Origin: an uncultured Desulfobacterales bacterium
Lineage (GTDB): Bacteria > Desulfobacterota > Desulfobacteria > Desulfobacterales > JAHEIW01
Direction: 5' to 3'
NCBI GenBank assembly: GCA_947259495.1
Contig: CAMYLV010000007.1
Location: 21,936-85,935 of the forward strand
Length of the DNA: 64,000 nucleotides
Below the pieces are notes generated by a model. That model searched no databases. It was given only the letters and a program-made list of their open reading frames with translations, and was not told the origin of the DNA. Both the position numbers and the translations under genes were made by a program. Positions 26,158 through 35,301 of the stretch are shown here, piece by piece. How positions within the stretch are numbered: the stretch's first letter is position 1; every line of letters begins with the position of its first letter.

Positions 26158-27336
26158 ATGAAAAAAGGATTACTTGCAACCGGCATTATTTTTTGTATCG
26201 CGGTAGTTATGGCGTTTTATGCCTGCGGACCGAAAGGTCCGGAAACCATCAAGATCGGTATCAATGCCCCTATCACCGGTGACATCCCCAAAGTGGGCGA
26301 GGGTTCCAAGTTTGCGGCCGAGATGTGGCTTGAAGACATCAACGCCGCCGGGGGGCTTCAAGTCGGCGACAAGAAATATAAGGTAGAGCTAGTCATCGAA
26401 GACAATGAATCCAAAGCGGAATCGGCGGTTAAAGTCGCCACCAAGCTAATCACGGAAGATGAAGTCCTGGCGATTGTGGGACCGCAATCATCCAAGCAGG
26501 CCATACCGGCCGGCGGCAAGGCCAACGAGCTGCAAACACCGATGATCAGCCCCTGGTCGACCAACCCCGATACGACCAAAGATCGGCCGTTTGTATTCCG
26601 CGGCTGTTTTCTCGACCCGTTTCAGGGGCCGGTGGCCGCCAATTTCATTAAGGATGAATTTGGTTTCACAAAGGCAGCTGTGCTCTATGATGTCGCCAGC
26701 GATTATCCCAAAGGGTTGGCCGAGTTTTTCAAAGAAGCCTGGGAGAAAAATAATGGTCCCGGTTCGGTGGTGGCCTTCGAAAGCTTTACCACCAAGGACA
26801 CTGACTTCAGCTCCCAGCTGACCAAGATCAACAATTCAGGCGCCCAAGTGCTGTTTACGCCCCAGTACTACAATGAAGTTGCTCTGATCGTGCAACAGGC
26901 CCATCAACTGGGCTGGGACAAGCCCATTGTCGGCAGTGACAGCTGGGGTTCGGCTGAGACTGTAAAGCTTTGCGGCAAAGACTGCTATGGGCTGTTTTTC
27001 AGCACCCACTATGCGGCCGCCGGTGCTACCGGTGCGACCAAAGAATTTATTGATCGTTACAATAAAAATCATGGGTACGTGCCTGATGATGTCGGCGCTT
27101 TGACCTGGGACAGCATTCATCTGCTGCAGCAGGCAATTCAAAATACCGGCGGCTTGACCGGCGATATCAAAAAGGACCGTGTTGCGGTTCGCGATCAATT
27201 GGCCAAAATCAAAGATTTTGACGGCATCACCGGCAAGATGACATTCACCGAAGAGGGCGATCCGATTAAATGTGCCGTGCTGGTCCGCATCAGTGATGCC
27301 GGTGAATTCGAATTTTACAAGTCCGTTTGTCCCTAA
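26158..27336 (+). CDS. livK: Branched-chain amino-acid ABC transporter substrate-binding lipoprotein
   Basis: Encodes 392 residues. The signal peptide ends in the lipobox FYAC (Cys about 23), unusual for a Liv binding protein, which is normally soluble in the periplasm; here it is probably membrane-anchored. IKIGINAPITGDIPKVG and VGPQSSKQAIPAG are the periplasmic binding protein type I signatures. ATG 26158 has AAAAGGAG upstream. The four other Liv subunits follow in order. Confidence 0.93.
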   Translation: MKKGLLATGIIFCIAVVMAFYACGPKGPETIKIGINAPITGDIPKVGEGSKFAAEMWLEDINAAGGLQVGDKKYKVELVIEDNESKAESAVKVATKLITEDEVLAIVGPQSSKQAIPAGGKANELQTPMISPWSTNPDTTKDRPFVFRGCFLDPFQGPVAANFIKDEFGFTKAAVLYDVASDYPKGLAEFFKEAWEKNNGPGSVVAFESFTTKDTDFSSQLTKINNSGAQVLFTPQYYNEVALIVQQAHQLGWDKPIVGSDSWGSAETVKLCGKDCYGLFFSTHYAAAGATGATKEFIDRYNKNHGYVPDDVGALTWDSIHLLQQAIQNTGGLTGDIKKDRVAVRDQLAKIKDFDGITGKMTFTEEGDPIKCAVLVRISDAGEFEFYKSVCP

Positions 27337-27356
27337 GATGGACCCAAACCGTTAAG

Positions 27357-27510
27357 CGGTTCCGCGGTTCCGCGTTCAGTAGTTCAAGGATTCCGCCGGA
27401 GGCGGTTCAGGTGTCGGGTGTCAGGTGTCAGAATTAGCGGAGCAGAAATCTGAGCACTGACCACCCAAACCTGACACCTGAAACCATTAAAGTGAAACGC
27501 TGAACCCGGG
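27357..27510. repeat. Hairpin with tandem GGTTCAG/GGTGTCAG arms
   Basis: The left arm (about 27357-27431) repeats GGTTCCGC, GGTTCAG and GGTGTCAG units; the right arm (about 27450-27510) carries CTGACACCTGAAACC and CGCTGAACCCG. It lies between livK and livH and could act as an mRNA stability or processivity element that keeps binding protein in excess; this is inference. Confidence 0.75.
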
Positions 27511-27603
27511 AATGCTTCACGCAATATTACAATGAGTTAAGCAAATGACGGGCCAGGGCTTCACACCCTGAGCCCGCCTTTTTAGAAAAACAAGGAGCAC
27601 TCG

Positions 27604-28524
27604 ATGGTACTTTTGCAAAACCTGATCAATGCATTGCAGTGGGGAAGCTTTTATGCGCTTATCGCCCTGGGCTATTCTATGGTTTATAGCATCCTGATGC
27701 TGTTTAATTTCGCCCACGGCGATATTTTTATGGTGGGCGCCTATATCGGGTTCGGGGTGGCTTCGGCTCTGATTGCTCTTACCGCCATGGGTGCCTTCGC
27801 GCTGCCCGGCTGGCTGATTCTGGTTTTGACCATCCTTTTCTCCATGTTTTTAACCTCCTTTGTGGGCATGATCGTTGAACGGATCGGCTACCGCCCTTTG
27901 CGGGCTGCACCGCGGGCGTCGGCGGCCATTACCGGATTGATGATCGGCATCATTCTGGAGACCGGCAACCTGGCTTTGCTGGGTGCCCAGCGCGTCAGTT
28001 TCCCGTCCATGATTGACACCGTCACCTACGATATGGGCGGCGTTTTTGTGACCAATAAGAAGATCATGATCGTGGTGGTCTCACTTCTGCTGGCGGGGGC
28101 GCTGCACCAGTTCATCCGCCGGACCCGCTATGGGATGGCCATGCGCGCTATGGCGTTCGACTATGTGGTGGTGCCCTTGATGGGAGTGCCCCTGAACACC
28201 ATGGCGGCCATGACCTTTGCCCTGGGATCGGCGCTGGCTGCTGCCGCCGGTATTCTCTTCGGGGTGGCCTATCCGGTGCTGGATCCCTACATGGGAATTC
28301 TGATCGGCTGGAAAGCGTTTGTCGCGGCGATTTTAGGGGGTAGGGGATCGGTTATGGGGGCTACCCTGGCCGGATTCTTGCTGGGATTCATTGAAATTTT
28401 TGTGGCCATGATTTTCCCATCGACCCTGCGCGATCTGATTGCCTATTCGATTGTGTTGCTCATCCTGGTTTTCAGGCCCCACGGTTTTTTTGGAGAAGCG
28501 TACAGTGCGCGCCTGAGACTGTAA
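27604..28524 (+). CDS. livH: Branched-chain amino-acid ABC transporter permease LivH
   Basis: Encodes 306 residues, almost all hydrophobic, with about eight transmembrane segments. NALQWGSFYALIALGYSMVY, FNFAHGDIFMVGAY and GGRGSVMGATLAGFLLG are signatures of LivH. With LivM it forms the membrane channel. ACAAGGAG precedes the start. The gene follows the intergenic hairpin downstream of livK. Confidence 0.94.
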   Translation: MVLLQNLINALQWGSFYALIALGYSMVYSILMLFNFAHGDIFMVGAYIGFGVASALIALTAMGAFALPGWLILVLTILFSMFLTSFVGMIVERIGYRPLRAAPRASAAITGLMIGIILETGNLALLGAQRVSFPSMIDTVTYDMGGVFVTNKKIMIVVVSLLLAGALHQFIRRTRYGMAMRAMAFDYVVVPLMGVPLNTMAAMTFALGSALAAAAGILFGVAYPVLDPYMGILIGWKAFVAAILGGRGSVMGATLAGFLLGFIEIFVAMIFPSTLRDLIAYSIVLLILVFRPHGFFGEAYSARLRL

Positions 28525-28587
28525 AAGCCGGCCGGGGCTGCAGCAACCCTTTCAACAGTCAAGATTCGTGAGAAACAAGGATGTGAT

Positions 28588-29877
28588 ATGGAAAGTACGA
28601 GCGAAAAACTGTCATCTCCCTCGATGCTGTCAAGGATCAACATACGTGCCTGGGTGTCCAAGGTTCCGCTGCTGGGCTGGCTTATCGGGGCTCTTATTGC
28701 GGTGGGACTGGAAATGGCAATCGGCACACCTTTGGCCCGCGCTCTGGGATTGTCCAAGGCACCCACCCTGTTCGGCTTCCTCATTATGCTCAAAAAACCG
28801 CTCTTGATCCCCGGCGCGGCGCTATATCTTTTGCTGATCTATCTTTTACCCATCGGTCTGATCGCACGATTCGCCGCCGCCGCATTAAACCGACTGGCCG
28901 CCATCCTGGCCGATTTTTCGACGGTGTTTTCCATTCTGATCCACCTCGCACTACTTTATCTGGCATTACACCTGTGGTCCGGATTAAGCGACTATCGGGT
29001 TCTGGTGGTCAAACTGACATTGATTGCGGTCATAGTGACGTTGAGCTTGAATGTCATTAACGGCTACATGGGCGAATTTTCGTGCTCGCATCCCGGGTTT
29101 ATGGCATTGGGCGCTTATGCCGCGTCGGTTTTTACGGTTTCTCTTTTCGTAAACGATAAACTCTTTGGCGTGGCCGTGCTTCCGGCAGCCATCGGACCGT
29201 TCTTTTTTCCGATCGCATTGTTTCTGGGCGGCGTGGCAGCGGCCATCGGAGCGATGGTGGTGGCCATACCGTCATTTCGAACGCGGGGCGATTATCTGGC
29301 GATTATCTCACTGGCATTTATGTTTATCGTAAAAAGCTTAATCGAAAACCTGGAAGTCGTCGGAGGGCCTCGCGGATTGGGCAGTCAGCCGGACTGGGCC
29401 AATTTGCCGACCGTTTTTGTGACCACGGTGATCTGCATCTGGGTAATTAATAATTTTGTGCGATCCACGCTGGGAAAAGCGCTTAACGCGGTGCGCGATA
29501 ACGAGATGGCGGCGGATGCCATGACGGTTAACACGCGGCGTACCAAATTTCTGGCATTTCTGTTTGCCGCTTTCTGGGCGGGTGTTGCCGGCGGTTTGTT
29601 TGCCCATGTGCTTCGATATGTCAATCCCAGTACGTTTGGTATTCAAAAGTTGGCCGAAGTTCTGGCCATGGTTTATTTTGGGGGTTTAAACTCCGTGTAC
29701 GGCGCCATTGTGGGCGCCACCAGTATCAGTCTGCTGGGCGAGGCCTTGCGGCCGCTGGAAATATTTAAATGGATCATTATTCCGTTGCTTCTGATACTGG
29801 TGATGATTTTCAGGCCAACGGGCCTGATTGCCTTCAAGGAGTTCGACGCCAGGCAGCTGATTCAGCCCAAAAAGTAA
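28588..29877 (+). CDS. livM: Branched-chain amino-acid ABC transporter permease LivM
   Basis: Encodes 429 residues with an N-terminal extension of about 130 residues with several hydrophobic segments, as in long LivM forms, then the conserved permease core: SLNVINGYMGEFSCSHPGFM, RGDYLAIISLAF and the EAA-like ADAMTVNTRRTKFLAF loop. It pairs with LivH in the membrane. It starts 63 bases after livH. Confidence 0.93.
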   Translation: MESTSEKLSSPSMLSRINIRAWVSKVPLLGWLIGALIAVGLEMAIGTPLARALGLSKAPTLFGFLIMLKKPLLIPGAALYLLLIYLLPIGLIARFAAAALNRLAAILADFSTVFSILIHLALLYLALHLWSGLSDYRVLVVKLTLIAVIVTLSLNVINGYMGEFSCSHPGFMALGAYAASVFTVSLFVNDKLFGVAVLPAAIGPFFFPIALFLGGVAAAIGAMVVAIPSFRTRGDYLAIISLAFMFIVKSLIENLEVVGGPRGLGSQPDWANLPTVFVTTVICIWVINNFVRSTLGKALNAVRDNEMAADAMTVNTRRTKFLAFLFAAFWAGVAGGLFAHVLRYVNPSTFGIQKLAEVLAMVYFGGLNSVYGAIVGATSISLLGEALRPLEIFKWIIIPLLLILVMIFRPTGLIAFKEFDARQLIQPKK

Positions 29878-29899
29878 CGTAAAACGCGCCATTGCTTTC

Positions 29900-30002
29900 T
29901 ATAGGGGTTGTCAAAAAACGTTGCGGTATTCAAACGGTTTTTTCTACAACCCCTTGTGCCGTACTTCCGTATTCCGGAACAGTATTATGGAAAACGGTAT
30001 AA
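29900..30002 (+). repeat. Repeat A copy 4 (103 bp double hairpin)
   Basis: Runs from TATAGGGGTTGTC to CGGTATAA. Arms are GGGGTTGTCAAAAAACGTT and AAACGGTTTTTTCTACAACC; the second hairpin is a clean TTCCG/CGGAA pair. It lies in the gap between livM and livG, ending 57 bases before the livG start. Confidence 0.85.
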
Positions 30003-30059
30003 CCCAAAATCGAGCGTTTCATATTTTTACAAATCTGGATAATTAGAAAGAGGTAGCGC

Positions 30060-30830
30060 ATGTCCATGTTAAGGGTTGAAAATATGACCCATTTTTTTGG
30101 TGGCCTGCGGGCGGTGCACAATTATGATCTTAAAATCGAACCCGGTGAGGTTCACGGGCTTATTGGCCCCAACGGTGCGGGCAAAACAACGATTTTTAAC
30201 CTTATTACCGGAATTTACAATCCCACCGAAGGCGAGGTCTTTCTGGAAGATAATAAATTAAACGGTCTCGCGCCGCATGAAATTGCTGCCATGGGTATTG
30301 GCCGTACATTTCAAAACATGCTGCTGTGGCGGCATATGACCGTCCTTGAGCATGTGAAGATGGCCCGTTATTCCAAAATCGGCTACGGGCTCATCGGCGC
30401 ATTTTTCGGAACCCCCCGGCGCAATCGCGAAGAGGCCGAAAGCGAGGAGAAAGCCCTTAAGCTTTTAAAAATGTTTGGTGTCGCTCAATTTGCAGACCAG
30501 TGGGTGCCGAATTTGCCCTATGGTGCTCAGCGGCGGGTCGAAATGGCCCGGGCCCTGGCCATGGAGCCCAAAGTGCTGTTTCTGGACGAGCCCACCGCCG
30601 GCATGAATCCTGAAGAGCTGGTTCAGATGATGGAAATCATCCGCCAGATCAAAGAAAAATTTGATCTGGCCATTTTTTTGATAGAACACCGCATGAAAGT
30701 GGTCATGGAATTGTGCGAACGAATCCAGACCCTGGTTTTTGGGGAAGTGATTGCGGAAGGCACGCCGGACGAAATTCAAAACAATCCCAAGGTTATCGAT
30801 GCTTATCTGGGCAAGGAGATCGTAGAGTAA
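30060..30830 (+). CDS. livG: Branched-chain amino-acid ABC transporter ATP-binding protein LivG
   Basis: Encodes 256 residues. Walker A is GPNGAGKTT, the signature region is LPYGAQRRVEMARALA, and Walker B is VLFLDEPTAGMNPEE; the family-typical IGRTFQNMLLWRHMTV Q-loop is present. It drives transport together with LivF. AGAGGTAG precedes the ATG. The stop TAA shares its last base with the livF ATG. Confidence 0.94.
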   Translation: MSMLRVENMTHFFGGLRAVHNYDLKIEPGEVHGLIGPNGAGKTTIFNLITGIYNPTEGEVFLEDNKLNGLAPHEIAAMGIGRTFQNMLLWRHMTVLEHVKMARYSKIGYGLIGAFFGTPRRNREEAESEEKALKLLKMFGVAQFADQWVPNLPYGAQRRVEMARALAMEPKVLFLDEPTAGMNPEELVQMMEIIRQIKEKFDLAIFLIEHRMKVVMELCERIQTLVFGEVIAEGTPDEIQNNPKVIDAYLGKEIVE

Positions 30831-31543
30831 TGTTGTTATCCGTTGAAGCGTTACGCGTTTCCTATGGCAATATTAAGGCCCTGCACGGGCTGAATTTCGA
30901 AATTGACAAAGGCGAGATCGTTTGTATTATCGGTGCCAATGGCGCCGGTAAAAGCACCACGCTCAAGGCCATTTCCCGCATGGTTCCGGCAGATGAGGGC
31001 TCCCGGATGACATTTGAAGGCAAGGACCTGCTCGAATTCGCTGCCGATAAAGTGGTCAGCCAACTGGGCATATCGCATGTTCCCGAGGGCCGGCGCCTGT
31101 TCGACAATTTAACGGTGATGGAAAATCTTAAGCTGGCGTGCTTTGCCCGGAAAGATAATGATCAGATTAAAAAAGATATCCAGCGGGTTTTTTCGATTTT
31201 TTCGCGTCTGGATGAGCGGCAGCTCCAGAAAGCCGGAACGCTCAGCGGTGGTGAGCAGCAGATGCTTGCGGTCGGCCGAGCGTATATGAGCGGCCGCAAA
31301 GTCATGCTGCTGGACGAGCCCTCCATGGGACTGGCGCCGCTGTTGATGATGAGCATGTTTGACGCCTTAAAGGAAATTAATAAGGAGGGAACCACGATAT
31401 TGCTGGTCGAGCAAAACGCCCGGTTGGCCCTGCAGTTTGCCCAGCGCGGCTATGTGCTCGAAAACGGCAACCTGGTCCTGGCGGGACCCTCCGCGGAGTT
31501 GCTGGAGGATCCGGAGGTCAAAAAGGCCTACCTCGGCGGCTAA
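30830..31543 (+). CDS. livF: Branched-chain amino-acid ABC transporter ATP-binding protein LivF
   Basis: Encodes 237 residues from ATG 30830, overlapping the livG stop by one base. Walker A is GANGAGKST, signature LSGGEQQMLAVGRA, Walker B VMLLDEPSMGLAP. It is the last gene of the liv operon. The outer arm of a repeat-B element begins at its stop codon, suggesting that element may end the operon transcript. Confidence 0.94.
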   Translation: MLLSVEALRVSYGNIKALHGLNFEIDKGEIVCIIGANGAGKSTTLKAISRMVPADEGSRMTFEGKDLLEFAADKVVSQLGISHVPEGRRLFDNLTVMENLKLACFARKDNDQIKKDIQRVFSIFSRLDERQLQKAGTLSGGEQQMLAVGRAYMSGRKVMLLDEPSMGLAPLLMMSMFDALKEINKEGTTILLVEQNARLALQFAQRGYVLENGNLVLAGPSAELLEDPEVKKAYLGG

Positions 31544-31690
31544 AACTGAGTCCTAAATCCCCATCTTTTAACCCGATACCTGTGTTACAAGCCGGCTCAA
31601 AATGCTCACGTACTATCGTGTACGCTCCACTTTTGAGCCGGCTTGCGCCTTGGTCTCGGGCAAAAGCTGAGAATTTTGAACTCAGTTTAC
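31541..31690 (+). repeat. Repeat B copy 1: nested hairpin element with a conserved core
   Basis: Outer arms are AAACTGAG (31543-31550) and CTCAGTTT (31681-31688). Inside, the perfect 15-bp stem CAAGCCGGCTCAAAA (31588-31602) pairs with TTTTGAGCCGGCTTG (about 31631-31645). Between them is the core TGCTCACGTACTATCGTG plus TACGCTCCAC. The same core occurs at 53496-53641 with unrelated but again self-complementary arms. It begins directly at the livF stop and may act as a terminator or a structured RNA. Confidence 0.8.
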
Positions 31691-31812
31691 ATTTCATAGT
31701 TTTTTTCTTAAGCCTTTTGAGCACCTTAATCTAATAGGATCTGATGCGAAATCCCGCATTCTGCAGGAGGTCTCGGACAAAAGCTGAGAATTTGACTCCA
31801 GTTTTTTCATAG
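31652..31812 (+). repeat. Direct repeat of the right flank of element B1
   Basis: The segment starting GGTCTCGGGCAAAAGCTGAG at 31652 recurs, slightly changed (GGTCTCGGACAAAAGCTGAG), at 31770, each followed by a GAATTT and a CAGTTT box. Between them, at 31742-31757, is GATGCGAAATCCCGC, a motif also found downstream of element B2 (about 53808). Confidence 0.65.
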
Positions 31813-31839
31813 ATAAAATTTTCTTTATGTTAATTCAAA

Positions 31840-32835
31840 TTATTTCTTTTCTGCTTCTTCCTTATTGTCTCCTTCCTCTTGCAAGAACTCATTGGGATCT
31901 TTCATGATTTGCTGCGTCTGGCTGTCGGATAACAGGAACGGGTAATCGCTACCGGATGAGACCGCCGGATAATTTTCAGCATCTTTTTCAAGCTTGGCAA
32001 AGATATCTATCTGGTGTTGCCGGACCCCTTTTAATTTGACTGCGTATATCGGCTCTGAAAATGAATCCTTATTGCGATCATCGATGTAGCGGGCGCATTT
32101 GAGACTACCCAGGGTGGTCAACAATCGATTGAGGTTCTGATCGTTTGCTTTTTTACCGGCGCGGTCTTGCCATTCATATTTTACCGCTGCCGGCGGGGCG
32201 GTGTCCGGCTTTTCGGGCTGTGACAAGCTCGGTTTAACAGGGACCTCGCGGCGTAACAGCTCTGCAGATGTCTTACCTTTTGTAAGTTGAACCGTCTGAA
32301 TGTCGGTGGTTTTAAAAGATAAAACGCCGCGGTCGCGCAGACTGTCCGGGGTCTGCTCAAATTTGCCCCGGAAATTATCGGTGGCCTGAAACACACGGCT
32401 GTCATCGCCTAACTTGACAAAAGTATGCCGAAACGAGGAGGCTGCCTTTCCAATATCCAAATTTCGCATGAGGGCGTCTTGCTGCCAGGCTTTTGCGGTG
32501 ATGCGCTTTGCCGGATGCAAATCATAGCGCTGGTAATCCTTTGATTCTGAAACTAGAGCCGCCAGTGAAAGGGTTTCGAAAACGGCAAGCATATCGTTGA
32601 CCTGGTTGGTGTCAGCCAGATATCCCATCGGCTCAAGGAACCATTGGTTGTCTCTCTTTTTCAAAATAATCGCATCTCCCGCTCTTGAAATCTCAATTTT
32701 CGTAATTTTGCCGGGTTCCAGGTCGGCCAGCGCCGGCAGCCGGTAAAGGGTGCGATCGGTGCTGCGCATTAACAAATAAGCCGAAAGTGCGGCAATGATA
32801 AGGATCAGGATTACATACTCTTTTTTGGCTTTCAT
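31840..32835 (-). CDS. DUF4340 domain protein linked to a Gld-type ABC system
   Basis: Encodes about 331 residues from ATG 32835 (TTG 32853 is an alternative). An N-terminal transmembrane anchor (about 7-24) is followed by a beta-rich DUF4340 domain: LEPGKITKIEISRAGDAIIL, then a W-F-L-E-P segment. DUF4340 proteins typically accompany GldF/GldG-like ABC exporters, as here. Function unknown. A Lys/Glu-rich tail ends the protein. Confidence 0.83.
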   Translation of the reverse strand: MKAKKEYVILILIIAALSAYLLMRSTDRTLYRLPALADLEPGKITKIEISRAGDAIILKKRDNQWFLEPMGYLADTNQVNDMLAVFETLSLAALVSESKDYQRYDLHPAKRITAKAWQQDALMRNLDIGKAASSFRHTFVKLGDDSRVFQATDNFRGKFEQTPDSLRDRGVLSFKTTDIQTVQLTKGKTSAELLRREVPVKPSLSQPEKPDTAPPAAVKYEWQDRAGKKANDQNLNRLLTTLGSLKCARYIDDRNKDSFSEPIYAVKLKGVRQHQIDIFAKLEKDAENYPAVSSGSDYPFLLSDSQTQQIMKDPNEFLQEEGDNKEEAEKK

Positions 32836-32854
32836 TTTTTCGTTTTCCCTCAAA

Positions 32855-33077
32855 AGGTTCAGAGGTTCAGCGTTCAGAGGTTCATAGGTTCAGGTATTAG
32901 GTGTCAATCAAGTCAATTTTTACTTCATTGGTTTGATTGGTTCGATTCGTTCGATTGGCTAATATTGAACCAATAAAACCAATTCAACCAATGGAACTGA
33001 TGCCGCAAGGTATTTAGCTGCCGCAATCCAGAACCCGGAGCGTTGAACCCTGAACCCTGAACCTATGAACCTTTGAA
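32855..33077. repeat. Nested hairpin with tandem GGTTCAG and GGTTTGATT arms
   Basis: The outer left arm (about 32855-32902) repeats GGTTCAG and GCGTTCAG units, and the outer right arm (about 33030-33077) repeats GAACCCT/GAACCTATGAACC. A second inner pair repeats GGTTTGATTGGTTCGATT on the left and CCAATAAAACCAATTC on the right. The right arm runs into the last codons of the GldG-like gene, so its C-terminal Gly-Ser and stop are repeat-derived. Confidence 0.78.
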
Positions 33078-35291
33078 CATCATTTGAATATTTTTTTTAC
33101 GGGTATGCCGGCGGAACCAGACGGCGATGCCAAAAAGCACCGCCAGAGCCGGCAGGCCAGCGATATTCAAAGTTTTAATGAATGCCCTGGTTGAAGCCGC
33201 GGCATCATCCAGCGGGTTAAAGCGTTGCTGTTTTCCGCGCATGATGGCGACGTCTTCGCGGCCGTTTAAATAATCGATGACATTCAGAATGTAGGTTGCA
33301 TTCGGACCCCTGCCGCCGGCATCCAGCAAATTGTCGCTCAGCATATCGCTTGAAGCCATCAGAAAGATTTTTGCGGGTTTGCCTTTAGCCAGAAATTGTC
33401 CGTTAGCGGTGATCTTGCTAAGATCGATGGCAGATCCTTGACCAGATGTCTGGTTTTGTTTTTGCTGCGCATCCATCTGGCTGTCTTTTTCTGCAGTCTC
33501 GTTTTCATCCATTTTCTTTACCGGTATGGGTTTATCGGCAAAGTAACTCGGAAATTCTCCGGCCAGAAAATAAGCCAGCGCTTTGCTCTGCATTTCTTCT
33601 TTTGAACTGGGTGGCTGGATAAACATCGGATTTAATGTAATCCGCCCGCTCATCTCCCATGATTTTTCCGAGGAGGAAATTAGTCGGATGGCTTTGAGGT
33701 CAGTGGCGGCCAGGCGCTCCGAGTCAAGCTCCAGGGGAGAGATCTTCAGGGCAATCATTCCTTTGATGCTTTTCATAAAGCTCAGATCTTTATTGATAAA
33801 CCGGTTTTTAATAATCGGCGCGTAATAAATTGCTCTTTCTCCGCCGCCGAGCTGGGCCGGTAATTCTTGATAGAAGCAATTTTCGTCCATGACATATGAC
33901 TGTTTGATGCGAACCCCGTAATGGCTCAGAAGCTTCTCAAGACCGGTATTTAAAGGAACAAATACCGTCTGCTGGCCGCCTAAGCTTCTGCCTTGTTGAT
34001 TGGCGGGTTGAACTTCCCGGAAGCGATCCAAAAATAAGATCAGATTCTTACCCTTCATTAGAAACTGGTCGATTTGAAACAGGGCGTAATCGGAAAAGGG
34101 CTCTGTCGGTCGGGCAATAACGATGGAATTAAGGTTATCGGGTATGGATTCCTTCTCTACATGGACCGGCTTCAATGAGTAATTTTGGGAGATGAGCGTT
34201 CGAAAATTTAGGACCGCATCCGGATTCTGGCGGACATTCTGACCCATTGGTGAGAGACCACCAACATCCAGCGTCCCGTGGCCCGCGACAAACCCCAGAT
34301 CCTGATTGATATCGATCAGGGCTTCGACATTGCGGTTTATTTGTTCTTCCACTTCTGCGGTCGTCATTAACTTATACTGGGTGCCGATTATCGGAATCTG
34401 AATCACCTGCAGCAAGGGAACCACCATGGTGCGTTCACCAAATTCCATCACCATACCGATTGCGCCGTTTCCGGGCGGGATGCTGCCTTTAGCCAAAGAC
34501 GGCCATTTGACGGTCATTATTTTATATTTTTTAACAACCGCCGCCAGGGTCTCATCCGCTGCAGGATCGAAAAATTCAAACTCCAGTTTATTATAATTTT
34601 TCTGATTGAGCTGCGCGACCAATTCCTCCAGCGCGTTGGGAAATTGCGCAAGCTGTTTCAAATTCATATAGGGGGCTATTTGATTTAGCGAGGACGACAG
34701 AAACAGTTTAATGTGAATGTTATTCTGCAAACCCAGCAGCGCGCTGATTTTATTGTTCAATTTCTGGATGGCGGTGGTCAGCTTGTATTCGAGTCCCTCT
34801 GTGGTGGTTATGGTTGGAATACGCTCAATCAGATCGCCGTGGATAACGACCAACCCCATGTAGGCGCGTTGAAATTTGACCTCATCCTTTTCAATGGCCT
34901 GAATTTGGACGGGCTGAATTCCGTAATTATTTGCGAGCTTCTGGTTTTCCTGGCTCTCTGCAGAAAATTCACCTTCTTCGGCACTGACGTCGTGAAAGCT
35001 GTAATTAAAGTAGCGATTGGCATGGATGGCATATTCTTCGAGCAGATCATGCAGATAACGCTCCGTATTATTGTGAGGGGCGGGCAGGTTTTTTGTAAAA
35101 AAAACCTTTATCGTCAGTGGTTCACTGAATGTGGACACCACCTTCTTACTGGCATCGGAGATTGAATACATTTTATTGGCACTCAGGTCCAATCTGAAAA
35201 AAAGGGTGATTCCCGCGATGTTGACCAGCACGACGATAATCAAATAGACCAAAAACTTAATGTATTTCTCCGATCCTTTTTTCATCTGCAT
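33063..35291 (-). CDS. GldG-like ABC transporter auxiliary protein
   Basis: Encodes 742 residues from ATG 35291 (AAGGAG upstream); an ATG at 35438 would overlap the permease gene. An N-terminal membrane helix (about 11-31), RLDLSANKMYSISDASKKVV and FFTKNLPAP match the GldG/ABC-type auxiliary family. A second membrane helix near the C-terminus (about 710-730) precedes a basic tail. In Bacteroidetes GldG supports gliding; in other bacteria the role of this system is unknown. Confidence 0.87.
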   Translation of the reverse strand: MQMKKGSEKYIKFLVYLIIVVLVNIAGITLFFRLDLSANKMYSISDASKKVVSTFSEPLTIKVFFTKNLPAPHNNTERYLHDLLEEYAIHANRYFNYSFHDVSAEEGEFSAESQENQKLANNYGIQPVQIQAIEKDEVKFQRAYMGLVVIHGDLIERIPTITTTEGLEYKLTTAIQKLNNKISALLGLQNNIHIKLFLSSSLNQIAPYMNLKQLAQFPNALEELVAQLNQKNYNKLEFEFFDPAADETLAAVVKKYKIMTVKWPSLAKGSIPPGNGAIGMVMEFGERTMVVPLLQVIQIPIIGTQYKLMTTAEVEEQINRNVEALIDINQDLGFVAGHGTLDVGGLSPMGQNVRQNPDAVLNFRTLISQNYSLKPVHVEKESIPDNLNSIVIARPTEPFSDYALFQIDQFLMKGKNLILFLDRFREVQPANQQGRSLGGQQTVFVPLNTGLEKLLSHYGVRIKQSYVMDENCFYQELPAQLGGGERAIYYAPIIKNRFINKDLSFMKSIKGMIALKISPLELDSERLAATDLKAIRLISSSEKSWEMSGRITLNPMFIQPPSSKEEMQSKALAYFLAGEFPSYFADKPIPVKKMDENETAEKDSQMDAQQKQNQTSGQGSAIDLSKITANGQFLAKGKPAKIFLMASSDMLSDNLLDAGGRGPNATYILNVIDYLNGREDVAIMRGKQQRFNPLDDAAASTRAFIKTLNIAGLPALAVLFGIAVWFRRHTRKKNIQMMFKGS

Positions 35292-35301
35292 GTTGATCTC
35301 C

